Source of the DNA: Inhella crocodyli
GTDB lineage: Bacteria > Pseudomonadota > Gammaproteobacteria > Burkholderiales > Burkholderiaceae_C
Assembly (NCBI RefSeq): GCF_004004565.1
Contig: NZ_SACM01000003.1
Location: 248,001-312,000, forward strand
Reading direction: 5' to 3'
DNA length: 64,000 nt
The notes below the pieces were generated by a model. The model did no database searches and was not told where the DNA came from. It saw nothing but the letters and a program-made list of their open reading frames with translations. A program made the translations under genes and the position numbers. Below, one piece after another: positions 9,577 to 18,301 of the stretch (positions within the stretch are counted from its first letter, which is position 1; every line of letters begins with the position of its first letter).

Positions 9577-9738
9577 GCGCTGCACGATGCCACCAAGTGG
9601 CCGGGCCGGTGCTGCGGTGTTCCCCGGGGCACGTGGGGTCTTGCACGTTTCGCAGCAGCTCATGCCGCCCTTGACGGCGCCATCGCCGCGGGCCGCCAAC
9701 AATGCAGGCCTGACGCCTTTGCCCTCGATGCCCTTGCC

Positions 9739-10884
9739 ATGCCGCACTTGCCCAGCAAACTGCCGAACGCCGGCAACACGATCTTCTCGGTGATGTCCAC
9801 CTTGGCCGCCCAGCACGGCGCGGTGAACCTGGGCCAGGGCTTCCCCGACTTTGGTGCCGACCCCGTCCTGCTGCAGGCGGTGACCGAGGCCATGGCCGCC
9901 GGTCATAACCAGTACCCGCCCATGCCCGGCGTGCCGGCCCTGCGCCAGGCCATCGCCAGCAAGCTGCTGGCCCTGTACGGCCAGGCCTACGACCCCGACA
10001 CCGACATCACCGTCACCGCCGGCGGCACCCAGGGCCTGGCCACGGCCTTCCAGGCCTGCGTGGGAGCGGGCGACGAGGTGATCGTCATCGAGCCGGCCTA
10101 CGACAGCTACGACCCCGCCATCCGCATGGCCGGCGGCGTGCCCGTGGGCGTGCCGATGACCGGCGACTACCGCATCGACTGGGACGCGGTGCAGGCCGCC
10201 ATCACGCCGCGCACCCGGGCCCTCGTGCTGAACACGCCGCACAACCCCAGCGGCCGCATCGCCACGCGCGAGGACTTGCTCACGCTGCAGGCCCTGGCCG
10301 AGCACCACGACCTTTTCGTGGTCAGCGACGAGGTCTACGAGCACATGGTGTTCGACGGCGCCACGCACCACAGCGTGGCCGCCTTCCCCGGCCTGGCGGC
10401 GCGCAGCTTTTTGGTCAGCAGCTTCGGCAAGACCTTCCACGTCACCGGCTGGAAGGTGGGCTTCGTGGCCGCACCGCCCGCCTTGAGCGCGGCCTTCCGG
10501 CGCCTGCACCAGTACACGGTGTTCACCGTGCACACGCCCACCCAGCACGCGCTGGCCGCCTACCTGGCCAACCCGTCCCCTTGGCAGGGCTTGAGCGCCT
10601 TCTACCAAGCCAAGCGCGACGCCTTCCGCGCCGCGTTGGCGGCCACGCCACTGCAGCTCTTGCCCTGCGAGGGCACCTACTTCCAGACGGTGGACTACAG
10701 CGCCATCTCGGCCCTGCCCGAGGCCGAGTTCGCCCGGGTGCTGACGACCGAAGTGGGCGTGGCCGCCATCCCCCTGTCGGTCTTCTACCAACGGCCGCAA
10801 GAGCGGCAGCACGTGCGTTTTTGCTTCGCCAAGAAGCCCGAAACCCTGGCCCTGGCGGCCGAGCGACTCGCGAAGCTGGCGTGA
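9739..10884 (+). CDS. PLP-dependent aminotransferase, methionine aminotransferase (YbdL) type
   Basis: The 381-residue fold-type I aminotransferase has VNLGQGFPDF at about 29-38, LNTPHNPSGRI, the PLP-linked Lys231 in SSFGKTFHVTGWKVG, and the final substrate-binding arginine in HVRFCFAKK. These match the class I/KAT III-MetAT group typified by YbdL, which transaminates methionine and aromatic amino acids with 2-oxo acids. The ATG is the one before PHLPSKLP. The stop overlaps the GTG of the YidD-like gene (GTGA), implying coupled translation. Confidence 0.9.
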   Translation: MPHLPSKLPNAGNTIFSVMSTLAAQHGAVNLGQGFPDFGADPVLLQAVTEAMAAGHNQYPPMPGVPALRQAIASKLLALYGQAYDPDTDITVTAGGTQGLATAFQACVGAGDEVIVIEPAYDSYDPAIRMAGGVPVGVPMTGDYRIDWDAVQAAITPRTRALVLNTPHNPSGRIATREDLLTLQALAEHHDLFVVSDEVYEHMVFDGATHHSVAAFPGLAARSFLVSSFGKTFHVTGWKVGFVAAPPALSAAFRRLHQYTVFTVHTPTQHALAAYLANPSPWQGLSAFYQAKRDAFRAALAATPLQLLPCEGTYFQTVDYSAISALPEAEFARVLTTEVGVAAIPLSVFYQRPQERQHVRFCFAKKPETLALAAERLAKLA

Positions 10885-11315
10885 GCCCGTTCACCGCCTT
10901 GGCGCTGGCCGCCGTGCGGGCTTACCAGCGCTGGGTGTCGCCCTACAAGGGCTTTGCCTGCGCCCACCGCGTGCACCTGGGCGGGCCCAGCTGTTCGGCT
11001 GTGGGCGCGCGGCTGCTGCGCCGCTTTGGCGTGTGGAACGGCTGGCCGCTGCTGCGCCAGCGCTTGCGCGCCTGTGGCGACGTGCACCGCGACCACCACG
11101 GCATTCGTCAGGGCGCTCCACGGCGCTGGTTCACGGGCTTGGTGCTGCGCCAGCGGGGCGACTGCGACCTGCCTTGCGACTTCGACGCTTGCGACGGCCC
11201 AGGACGCGGCTGGGCCCTGGACTGCTGCGATTGCGGCTGCGACCTGTTCGACTGGGGCGGCCGCAAGAAGCGCGACGAGCGCCGCACGGCGCGCAAAAAA
11301 ACGCGGGCGCTGTAG
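10881..11315 (+). CDS. yidD: YidD-like membrane protein insertion factor with cysteine-rich tail
   Basis: The 144-residue protein opens with the YidD signature: an amphipathic helix AAVRAYQRWVSPYKG followed by CAHRVHLGGPSCS. YidD is a small inner-membrane-associated protein thought to help YidC-dependent insertion. The body is diverged from the E. coli form, and a C-terminal extension (about 95-130) holds seven cysteines in CDLPCDFDACDGPGRG and LDCCDCGCDLF, then a basic tail. The GTG start overlaps the aminotransferase stop. It is not next to rnpA or yidC, the usual setting, so it may be a second paralog. Confidence 0.75.
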   Translation: MSPFTALALAAVRAYQRWVSPYKGFACAHRVHLGGPSCSAVGARLLRRFGVWNGWPLLRQRLRACGDVHRDHHGIRQGAPRRWFTGLVLRQRGDCDLPCDFDACDGPGRGWALDCCDCGCDLFDWGGRKKRDERRTARKKTRAL

Positions 11316-11321
11316 GGCGGC

Positions 11322-12029
11322 TCAGCGCCGCGGCGGGCGTCCGCCTCCGCCACCGCCGCCCGAACGCGGCGGGCCGCCGGGGCGGCGTGGGCCGCTCTTG
11401 TGGGGGGCCTTCTGCGGCCCTTTTTGTGGACGCGACACATCGGCCAGCAGCAGCGAGTGCGACACCAGCACCTCCACCGCCTCGCTCAGGTGCGCGGCGG
11501 GCTCGATGGCCTCGATGGCCTCCAGCAGCTCGTCGGCGTCCTCGAGGTCCTCGGGGTCCAAGAACTGGTAGATGCCGGCCAGGCCCTCGAGCAGCTCGGC
11601 GTTGTTGCAGGCCATCAGGCCGCGCGGGAAGGCGTCGGCCCCCAGCGCAAAGCCCGCCACCCAGGGGTAGACCGCGGCCAGGATGGTTTCCCAGTCTTCG
11701 GGGTCGGCGTCGTCGCCGTCCTCGTCCACGGGTTCGAAGACCCAGGGGTCGAACCACTGCCGGTGGCGGATGGCGGCGTCCAGCTGCTGCAGCCGGCGCA
11801 TGGCCAGGGCCCGGATGGGCTCGGCGTTGTAGCCCACGGGCGGCGCGCGGCCGTCCTCGCTGTCCAGCACCCAGCGCAGCCACTCGGCCGGCGGCGGGGC
11901 CTTGGGCTGCAAGGCCACGGCGGTGAGGTAGCCGTCGAGCATGGACACGTCCAGCGGCTCCAGCGGGGCGGGCACGTCGTCCAGCAGGGCTTGCAGGGCA
12001 TCGAGGTCGAGGGGGGCGTCGGCTTGCAT
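11322..12029 (-). CDS. UPF0149 (YecA-like) family protein with Gly/Arg-rich tail
   Basis: The 235-residue protein shares the UPF0149 core with the protein at 269-1000 (LQALLDDVP, SMLDGYLTAVALQP, AEWLRWVLD, YPWVAGFALGADAFP). In place of a SEC-C motif it ends in KSGPRRPGGPPRSGGGGG and more glycine and arginine. Such a tail could bind nucleic acid; that is inference. It is convergent with the YidD-like gene and divergent from the protease gene. Function is unknown for the family. Confidence 0.85.
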   Translation of the reverse strand: MQADAPLDLDALQALLDDVPAPLEPLDVSMLDGYLTAVALQPKAPPPAEWLRWVLDSEDGRAPPVGYNAEPIRALAMRRLQQLDAAIRHRQWFDPWVFEPVDEDGDDADPEDWETILAAVYPWVAGFALGADAFPRGLMACNNAELLEGLAGIYQFLDPEDLEDADELLEAIEAIEPAAHLSEAVEVLVSHSLLLADVSRPQKGPQKAPHKSGPRRPGGPPRSGGGGGGGRPPRR

Positions 12030-12115
12030 CCTGGGATTGTCCCGGCATGACGCTCGGCACGGCGGGCTTTGGCCCCAACAATCGCCGCTTTCGTCACAGC
12101 GACCCCCGACACCCC

Positions 12116-15100
12116 ATGTCTTTCACCGCTCGCTTCACCGCCGCCGCCCTGGCAGCCATCGCCGCGCTCGCCAGCGCGCCCGCCCAGGCCGCCACCCAAG
12201 GCTTCTACCGCCAGCCCGCCGCCCAAGGCGACCTGCTCGTGTTCCTGAGCCAGGGCGACCTGTGGCGCGTCAACGGCGGTGGGGGCACGGCCGTGCGCCT
12301 GACCACCCACGCCGGGGCCGAGATCAGCCCGGTGCTGCTGCCCGACGGCCAGACCCTGGCCTTCGTGGGCCAGCTGGAAAGCGCGGGCGACGTATACACG
12401 ATGCCGATCACCGGCGGCGCGCCGCAGCGCCGCACTTGGCTGGGTAGCGCACAAGTGCGCGTGTGGGGCGCCGACCGCGAGGGCAACCTGCTCGTCACCG
12501 CCCCGGCCACCGACGGCCGCCCCGTGAGCACCGGCTACCGCCTGGTGGGCAAGGACCTGCAACCTTTGCCCGTGGGCGACGCCAACGACCTGGCCTTGAG
12601 CCTGGACGGCCGCACCCTGTACTTCACCCGCCACGGCCTGCGCGGCGACAACGCCAAGGGCTACCGCGGCGGCGCGCTGGCGCAAATTTGGGCGCTGGAC
12701 CTGCAAGGCCAAGACGAGGCCCGCCCGCTGCTGGGCGCCGACTTCCCGCGCAGCAACGCCAAGCGCCCGATGGCCTACCGCGACCGCGACGGGCAAGAGC
12801 GCCTCGCCTTCCTGAGCGACCGCGACGGCTTCTTCAACGTCTGGTCCGTCAAGCCCGACGGCAGCGGCGCCAAGGCCCACACGGCTTGGAAGGACTTCGA
12901 CGTGCGCAGCGCCAGCATCAGCGGCCCGCAGGTGGTGGTGGCGCGCGGCGCCGACCTGCACCGCGTGAGCCTGCTGGCCGAGGGCGCGCAGCAGCCGCCT
13001 GCCCTGCCCATCGCCTTGCTCAGCGACGACACCGCGGCCAACACGCCGCGCTGGATCAAGCGCCCGCAGGACTTCCTGACCGAGCTGAGCCTGAGCCCCA
13101 CGGGCGAGCGCGTGCTGCTGGGCGTGCGCGGCCGCTTGGCCACGCAAGGCACGCAGGGCCTGCGCCGCGCCGAGCTGCAGCAGCCCGAGGGCTCGCGCTG
13201 CCGCGACGCCGCTTTCAGCAGCGACGGCAAGCGCGTGTTCGCGCTGTGCGACTTCAGCGGCGAGGTGGAGCTGTGGCAACTGGACGCCCTGGGCGGCCCG
13301 GGCCGCCAGCAGCTGACCCAAGGCGGCCAGGTGGTGCGCACCGGCTTGACCCCCTCGCCCGACGGGCGCTACGTGGCCCACACCGACCTGGCCGGCGCCC
13401 TGTACCTGACCGACCTGAAGGCCGAAGGCGGCCCCAAGACCCGCGAACTCGACCGCGCGGGCCGCGGCGGCATCGGCAACCTGGCCTGGCACCCCGACAG
13501 CCAAGCCCTGGTCTACAGCAAGAGTGGCACCATCGGCTTCCGCGGCCAACTGTGGCTGCACCCGCTGCAAGGCCAGCCCGTGGCGCTGACCAGCTCCCGC
13601 TTCGACAGCGGCGACGCCGCCTTCAGCCCCGACGGGCAGTGGCTGTACTTCGCCAGCCGCCGCCACTTCGCCACCCAGCCGGGCAGCAGCGTCTGGGCCG
13701 ACCGCAACATGGGCCCGGCTTTCGAGCCCGGCGAGAAGGTCTTCGCGCTGGCCCTGCAGCCGGGGCTGCGCCTGCCCACCGCCGCCAAGGACGAGCTGCC
13801 GAGCCCCCCGCCCAAGGCCGAGGCCAAGCCAGACGCCAAAGCCGACGGCAAGGCCGATCCCAAGGCCGACGCCAAGGCCGCCGACGCCAAGAAGGACGCC
13901 AAGCCGGCGTTGCCCAAGATCGTGCTGGAGGGCCTGGCCGAGCGCCTGTTCGAGCTGCCCATTCCCCCCGGCCGCGTGAGCGACCTGGCCGCCGACGGCA
14001 AGCGCCTGTGGTGGCGCGAGGCCGACGGCTTTGCGGCCGGTGCGCTCAAGACCCTGGCCCTCGAGCCGGGCGCCGTGCCCGACACCCACAGCGAGCGCGT
14101 GCGCCGCTTTGCCCTCACGCCCAGCGGCAAGCACCTGCTGGTGCAGCGCGATGCCGCCCCGGGCAGTGCGCCCGAGGTGCTGCTGCTCGACGCCGCGCCC
14201 AAGCCCCCGGCCGACCTGGCCAAGGCCACCGTGCGCTGGAGCGATTGGCAGATCAGCCTCACGCCGCGCCAAGAGTGGCAGCAACTGTTCGACGACGCCT
14301 GGCGCTTGTCGCGCGACCACTTCTACGACGCCCAACTGCACGGCGTGAATTGGAAGGCCAGCCGCGAGCGCCATGCCGCCCTGCTGCCGCGCGTGGGCGA
14401 CCGCGCCGAGCTCGCCGACCTGATGGGCCAAATGGCCAGCGACCTGAACCTGCTGCACAGCCAAGTCGGCGTCGGCGACCTGCCGGCGCAGGCGGAGGAA
14501 CCGCCGGCCATCGCCGGCCTCGGCGCCAAGCTGGCGGCGCACGCGCAAGGCGCGCGCATCGAGCGCCTGTACCGCGGCGACCCCGAGCTCATCACCGACC
14601 GCGGCCCCTTGCTGGCCCCGGGCCTGGACGTGCGCGACGGCGACGTCATCACCGCCGTGAACGGCCGGCCCATGCGCTGGCCCGAGGGCGTCACCCTGCT
14701 GCAAGGCGAGGCCGGCAAGCAGGTGCGCCTGGAGTTGCTGCGCGGCACGGAGCGCCGCAGCCTCATCGTCACGCCGGTGGACCCGCGCCGCGAAAGCGAC
14801 CTGCGCTACAACGACTGGCGCCACGCCCGCGCCCAGGCCGTGGACAAGGCCAGCAACGGCCGCATCGGTTACCTGCACTTGCGCGCGATGGGGCCGGGCG
14901 ACGTGGCCGACTTCGCCAAGGACTTCTACGCCCAGTTGGACAAAGAGGCCCTGGTCATCGACGTGCGCTTCAACAACGGCGGCAACATCGACAGCTGGAT
15001 CTTGGAAAAGCTGCTGCGCCGTGCCTGGGCCTGGTGGCAGCCCCGCCACCCGGCCGGCGGCGACACCTACCCCAACATGCAGAACAGCTTCAGCGGCCCG

Positions 15101-15478
15101 CTGGCCGTGCTGGCCAACGAGAACACCTACAGCGACGGCGAGACCTTCGCCGAAGGCTTCAAGCGCCTCAAGCTGGGGCCGGTGTTCGGCAAGACCACCA
15201 GCGGCGCCGGCGTGTGGCTGAGCGACCGCAACCGCCTGATGGACAACGGCATCGTGCGCGCGGCCGAAACCGCGCAGGTCGACGCCAACGGCCACATCTT
15301 GGTGGAAGGCGTGGGCGTGACGCCCGACGTCGAGGTGGACAACCCGCCGCGCGACACCGCCAAGGGCGGCGACGCCCAACTGCAAGCCGCCGTGGCCGCG
15401 CTGATGAAGCAACTGCCGGCCAGCACCCCGGCACAGCGCACGCCCCGCGTGAAGGCCTACCCCGACCTGAAGCGCTGA
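12116..15478 (+). CDS. Tricorn-like S41 family periplasmic protease
   Basis: The 1120-residue protein has a signal peptide ending in PAQA (about residue 23), then a long beta-propeller region of WD40/PD40-like repeats to about residue 560. A Lys/Ala/Asp-rich linker follows (about 565-602), then the C-terminal tricorn core: LNLLHSQVGVG with the expected catalytic histidine, a PDZ domain around 800-880, and NENTYSDGETFAEGF with the serine nucleophile. Tricorn proteases degrade oligopeptides. Export to the periplasm is predicted. The ATG at 12116 gives a proper signal peptide; an earlier ATG at 12047 does not. Confidence 0.9.
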   Translation: MSFTARFTAAALAAIAALASAPAQAATQGFYRQPAAQGDLLVFLSQGDLWRVNGGGGTAVRLTTHAGAEISPVLLPDGQTLAFVGQLESAGDVYTMPITGGAPQRRTWLGSAQVRVWGADREGNLLVTAPATDGRPVSTGYRLVGKDLQPLPVGDANDLALSLDGRTLYFTRHGLRGDNAKGYRGGALAQIWALDLQGQDEARPLLGADFPRSNAKRPMAYRDRDGQERLAFLSDRDGFFNVWSVKPDGSGAKAHTAWKDFDVRSASISGPQVVVARGADLHRVSLLAEGAQQPPALPIALLSDDTAANTPRWIKRPQDFLTELSLSPTGERVLLGVRGRLATQGTQGLRRAELQQPEGSRCRDAAFSSDGKRVFALCDFSGEVELWQLDALGGPGRQQLTQGGQVVRTGLTPSPDGRYVAHTDLAGALYLTDLKAEGGPKTRELDRAGRGGIGNLAWHPDSQALVYSKSGTIGFRGQLWLHPLQGQPVALTSSRFDSGDAAFSPDGQWLYFASRRHFATQPGSSVWADRNMGPAFEPGEKVFALALQPGLRLPTAAKDELPSPPPKAEAKPDAKADGKADPKADAKAADAKKDAKPALPKIVLEGLAERLFELPIPPGRVSDLAADGKRLWWREADGFAAGALKTLALEPGAVPDTHSERVRRFALTPSGKHLLVQRDAAPGSAPEVLLLDAAPKPPADLAKATVRWSDWQISLTPRQEWQQLFDDAWRLSRDHFYDAQLHGVNWKASRERHAALLPRVGDRAELADLMGQMASDLNLLHSQVGVGDLPAQAEEPPAIAGLGAKLAAHAQGARIERLYRGDPELITDRGPLLAPGLDVRDGDVITAVNGRPMRWPEGVTLLQGEAGKQVRLELLRGTERRSLIVTPVDPRRESDLRYNDWRHARAQAVDKASNGRIGYLHLRAMGPGDVADFAKDFYAQLDKEALVIDVRFNNGGNIDSWILEKLLRRAWAWWQPRHPAGGDTYPNMQNSFSGPLAVLANENTYSDGETFAEGFKRLKLGPVFGKTTSGAGVWLSDRNRLMDNGIVRAAETAQVDANGHILVEGVGVTPDVEVDNPPRDTAKGGDAQLQAAVAALMKQLPASTPAQRTPRVKAYPDLKR

Positions 15479-15486
15479 GCAGACGC

Positions 15487-16527
15487 TTAGAAGAAGTCCA
15501 CCGAGCCCACCGAAACGGGCGGCGCCAGCCGCCCGTCTTCCACCAGCCTCTCGTGGCACAGGGCTTGGTTGCGCCCCGACTGCTTGGCAACGTAGACCGC
15601 GCGATCCGCTCGCTCCAAGGCCGCATGAGGGGTGTCGTCGGGCAGCAGTTCGGTGAAGCCCACGCTCAGGGTGATGCGGCCCACTTGCGGGAAGTCGTAA
15701 ATCTCGGCGGCCAACCGCAGCTTCTCGAACGCGCGGGCAGCCCCGGCTTGCGGAGCCCCACGCAGCAGCACCACAAACTCTTCGCCGCCGAAGCGGAACA
15801 GGCGGTCGGTGTGGCGAAAGCAAGCGCGCATCAATCGGGCCATGAGCAACAAGACCTCGTCGCCCACCAAGTGACCGTAGGTGTCATTGACCCGTTTGAA
15901 ATGGTCGACGTCGATCATGCCGAGCCAAGCCGGCGAGTCGGCCGAGGCGGCGCGTTGATCCAAGTCCTGGGTCGGTGCCGTTTGCTCTCTCGCCAGGGTC
16001 ATTTGCGCGGCACGGGTGAACGCCTCGTCAAAGGTTTTGCGGTTCAGCAAGCCGGTGAGCAGATCCCGCTCGTTGTCAGTGACCAGTTCGCGGAAGTTGC
16101 CATAGAAGCGCAAGAAGCTGGACACCATCCGCACCTGCTCTTGCGTCATCGCCTCGGAGGAGGCGATTTGCAAGACGCCCGCGCCACCGTCGTCGTCGAA
16201 CAAAGGGAAGCAGGCGAGGTGTTGGGCTTCGTCGTCGATAGAGAAGCAAGGATCGCCTTGGGCCAGGGCGCGCGCCGCTTCGAGTTGTGTGTCCAGCAAG
16301 GGCAGCTGTTCCAGCGCCAAGGAAGGCGAATCGAAATGCAAGCCCACCTCGTTGGCGCGTTGCAGGGCGCGCACCGTCCAGCGCACGTGGGGGTGATCGT
16401 GCACCGTCATTCGCACCGCGGCCCACTCCGGCCTCAGGGTATCCATCACCAAGGTGACCAAGGCCTGGTCCAAGCGCTCCAAATCGCGAAGCGCTGTGAC
16501 ATCGGCCAACTGGTTGACAAGGTTCAT
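15487..16527 (-). CDS. Diguanylate cyclase with N-terminal GAF-like domain
   Basis: The 346-residue soluble protein has a sensor-like region (about 1-150) of GAF type, then a complete GGDEF domain. That domain contains DLLTGLLNRKTF, the metal/substrate motif DVDHFKRVNDTYGH, and the active-site GGEEF at 247-251. An inhibitory RxxD site, RHTD (238-241), is present. It should make c-di-GMP and be product-inhibited. It ends eight bases from the convergent protease stop and lies downstream of rlpA on the same strand. Confidence 0.93.
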   Translation of the reverse strand: MNLVNQLADVTALRDLERLDQALVTLVMDTLRPEWAAVRMTVHDHPHVRWTVRALQRANEVGLHFDSPSLALEQLPLLDTQLEAARALAQGDPCFSIDDEAQHLACFPLFDDDGGAGVLQIASSEAMTQEQVRMVSSFLRFYGNFRELVTDNERDLLTGLLNRKTFDEAFTRAAQMTLAREQTAPTQDLDQRAASADSPAWLGMIDVDHFKRVNDTYGHLVGDEVLLLMARLMRACFRHTDRLFRFGGEEFVVLLRGAPQAGAARAFEKLRLAAEIYDFPQVGRITLSVGFTELLPDDTPHAALERADRAVYVAKQSGRNQALCHERLVEDGRLAPPVSVGSVDFF

Positions 16528-16608
16528 GGCGGGCGGCGAGTCAGGGCTGGAGGGTGAAGGTTGAGGGCGAGTCCGGGCGGGTCAGTCGCGTCACAGGCCA
16601 AGGCAAAC

Positions 16609-17544
16609 TCAGCGGCGCACGATCAGGGGCTGGAGCTCGCTGCTCGCGCGCAAGCGGCGCGCGGCCTCTTGCGCCTGCTCGGCCGAGTCGAAGGGGCCGA
16701 GTTGCACGCGGTGCAGGCCGCGGTCGCGGAAGGTGGTCAGCAGGGGCTCGGCCTGCGGCCATTGCTGGCGCACGCGCTCCTTCAGGGCCAGGGCGTTGTC
16801 CAGGCCCTTGAAGCTGCCCAGTTGCACCCAGATGCCCGGGCTGGGCGCGCGCACCTGCGGCGCCGCGTCGTCCACCGGCGCTGCCTCGCGCAGGGCCTGC
16901 GTGCCGGCGATGTCGGGCGCGCCCACGGGCGTGGCGGGCGCGGCCAGCACCGGGTCGGGCGGCGTGCCCTCGCGCGTCCAGCGGCCGGCGCGGATCTCCT
17001 CGAAGGTCAGGCGCTGGATTTCGACCGGTGCCACGCCGCGGTGCACGTCGAGCTTGAGCGCGGCGGTGTAGCTCAGGTCGATGACGCGGCCCTTGCTGAA
17101 GGGCCCGCGGTCGTTGACGCGCACGATCACCTCGCGCCCATTGGCCGGGTTGCGCACGCGGGCGTAGCTGGGCAGGGGCCAGCGCGGGTGGGCCGCCGTC
17201 ATGGCGAACATGTTGTAGGTCTCGCCGCTGGCGGTGGGCCGGCCGTGGAACTTCTTCCCGTACCAACTGGCCAGGCCCTTTTCCGAGTAGGGGCGGTCTT
17301 CCAGCAGGGGCTCGTAGCGCTCGCCCAGCACTTCGTAGGGCTTGTTGGGCCCGCCGGGGCGGATGGGTTCCACGCGGGGCACCGCATCGGGCACCTTGAG
17401 CAGGTCGGGCGGCACTTCGGCGGTCAGACCGTCGCGCCCTGCGCGCTCGGGCGCGGGCAGCGGGTTGGGCGCGCGCGTGGCGCAGCCCGTCACCAGGGCC
17501 AAGGTCAGGCCCAGCGTCAGCCAGAGAGTGAGCCGTTGCAGCAT
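16609..17544 (-). CDS. rlpA: Septal ring lytic transglycosylase RlpA family lipoprotein
   Basis: The 311-residue protein begins with a lipoprotein signal (TLALVTGC, acylated Cys about residue 21). It has the double-psi barrel RlpA domain with GLASWYGKKFHGRPTASGE near 100-118 and VRVNDRGPFSKGRVIDLS, and a C-terminal SPOR domain (about 235-311: GIWVQLGSFKG). RlpA cleaves denuded septal glycan strands in the outer-membrane face of the division site, where SPOR targets it. The chosen ATG gives the lipobox. It is divergent from the FAH-nadC operon, with 55 bases between starts. Confidence 0.93.
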   Translation of the reverse strand: MLQRLTLWLTLGLTLALVTGCATRAPNPLPAPERAGRDGLTAEVPPDLLKVPDAVPRVEPIRPGGPNKPYEVLGERYEPLLEDRPYSEKGLASWYGKKFHGRPTASGETYNMFAMTAAHPRWPLPSYARVRNPANGREVIVRVNDRGPFSKGRVIDLSYTAALKLDVHRGVAPVEIQRLTFEEIRAGRWTREGTPPDPVLAAPATPVGAPDIAGTQALREAAPVDDAAPQVRAPSPGIWVQLGSFKGLDNALALKERVRQQWPQAEPLLTTFRDRGLHRVQLGPFDSAEQAQEAARRLRASSELQPLIVRR

Positions 17545-17599
17545 GGGCGCGCACCTTAGCATCGCGGGCTCAGCCGCTCCAGGCCCGCCGCAAGCCACC

Positions 17600-18301
17600 A
17601 TGTCCGACACCGTTTTCCCGCCCCCGCCGCTGCCAACGCTGACCGTGGTCGGCCGCCCCGAACGCTTCCCGGTGCACCGCATTTACTGCGTGGGCCAGAA
17701 CTACGCCGAGCACTCGCGCGAGATGGGCTCCGACCCGCAAAAGGTGCCCCCGTTTTTCTTTGCCAAACCGGCCGACGCCGTGTTCGAGCCCACGCTGCAC
17801 GGCGCCCTGCCTTACCCCAGCGCCACCGAGAACCTGCACCACGAGGTGGAGTGGGTCATCGCGCTGGGCGCACCGCTGCACCGCGCCACGCCCGCGCAGG
17901 CCTTGGCTGCGGTGTGGGGCCATGCGGTGGGTTTGGACCTGACCCGCCGCGACCTGCAGGCCACGGCCAAGGCCGGCGGCAAGCCCTGGGACACGGCCAA
18001 GGGCTTCGACCGCTCGGCGGTGATGGGCCCCCTCCAGCCCCTGGCGGGCGTGCTGCCCAGCGCCGGCCGCATCGCGCTGAGCGTGAACGGCACGCCGCGC
18101 CAACAAGGGAACTTGAGCGACCTGATCTGGCCCGTGGCGGAACTGCTGGCCAAGCTCAGCGCCTTCTATGAATTGCAGGCGGGCGACCTCGTCTTCACAG
18201 GAACGCCCGCCGGCGTGGGCCCCTTGCTGCCGGGCGACCGCGTCGAAGCGAGCATCGAGGGCCTGCCCCCGCTGACCTTGGAGATGGCCCCCCGTGTTTG
18301 A
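17600..18301 (+). CDS. Fumarylacetoacetate hydrolase family protein
   Basis: The 233-residue protein has the FAH fold signatures IYCVGQNYAEHSREMG, PFFFAKPADAV, the metal ligands in ENLHHEVEWVIALG (about 73-86), LDLTRRDLQ and FTGTPAGVGPL. FAH-family enzymes split or decarboxylate 2-oxo acids such as fumarylpyruvate or oxaloacetate; the short length and sequence fit the fumarylpyruvate hydrolase/YcgM type. It overlaps nadC by eight bases, so the two are translated together. Whether the enzyme serves NAD metabolism is not clear. Confidence 0.88.
   Translation: MSDTVFPPPPLPTLTVVGRPERFPVHRIYCVGQNYAEHSREMGSDPQKVPPFFFAKPADAVFEPTLHGALPYPSATENLHHEVEWVIALGAPLHRATPAQALAAVWGHAVGLDLTRRDLQATAKAGGKPWDTAKGFDRSAVMGPLQPLAGVLPSAGRIALSVNGTPRQQGNLSDLIWPVAELLAKLSAFYELQAGDLVFTGTPAGVGPLLPGDRVEASIEGLPPLTLEMAPRV

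Noticed and set aside
7573-9738. A long N-terminal extension of the aminotransferase through the antisense of two minus-strand genes
   Set aside because: Family alignment begins at PHLPSKLPNAG, and the extension is antisense to real coding DNA.
13800-13925. A tandem DNA repeat in the Lys/Ala linker of the protease
   Set aside because: The pattern is amino-acid bias (AKADGKADPKADAK); the DNA units are not regular enough for a repeat element.
11615-15823. A very long open frame (about 1400 codons) on the minus strand opposite the tricorn-like gene
   Set aside because: It is antisense to a well-supported protease gene and its product is a Gly/Ala/Val/Gln-rich string with no family features. 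GC-rich genes commonly leave such open shadows.
12463-16557. A 1364-codon plus-strand frame overlapping the protease and the cyclase
   Set aside because: It overlaps real genes on both strands, is Arg/Ala/Pro-rich and has no start signal or domain.
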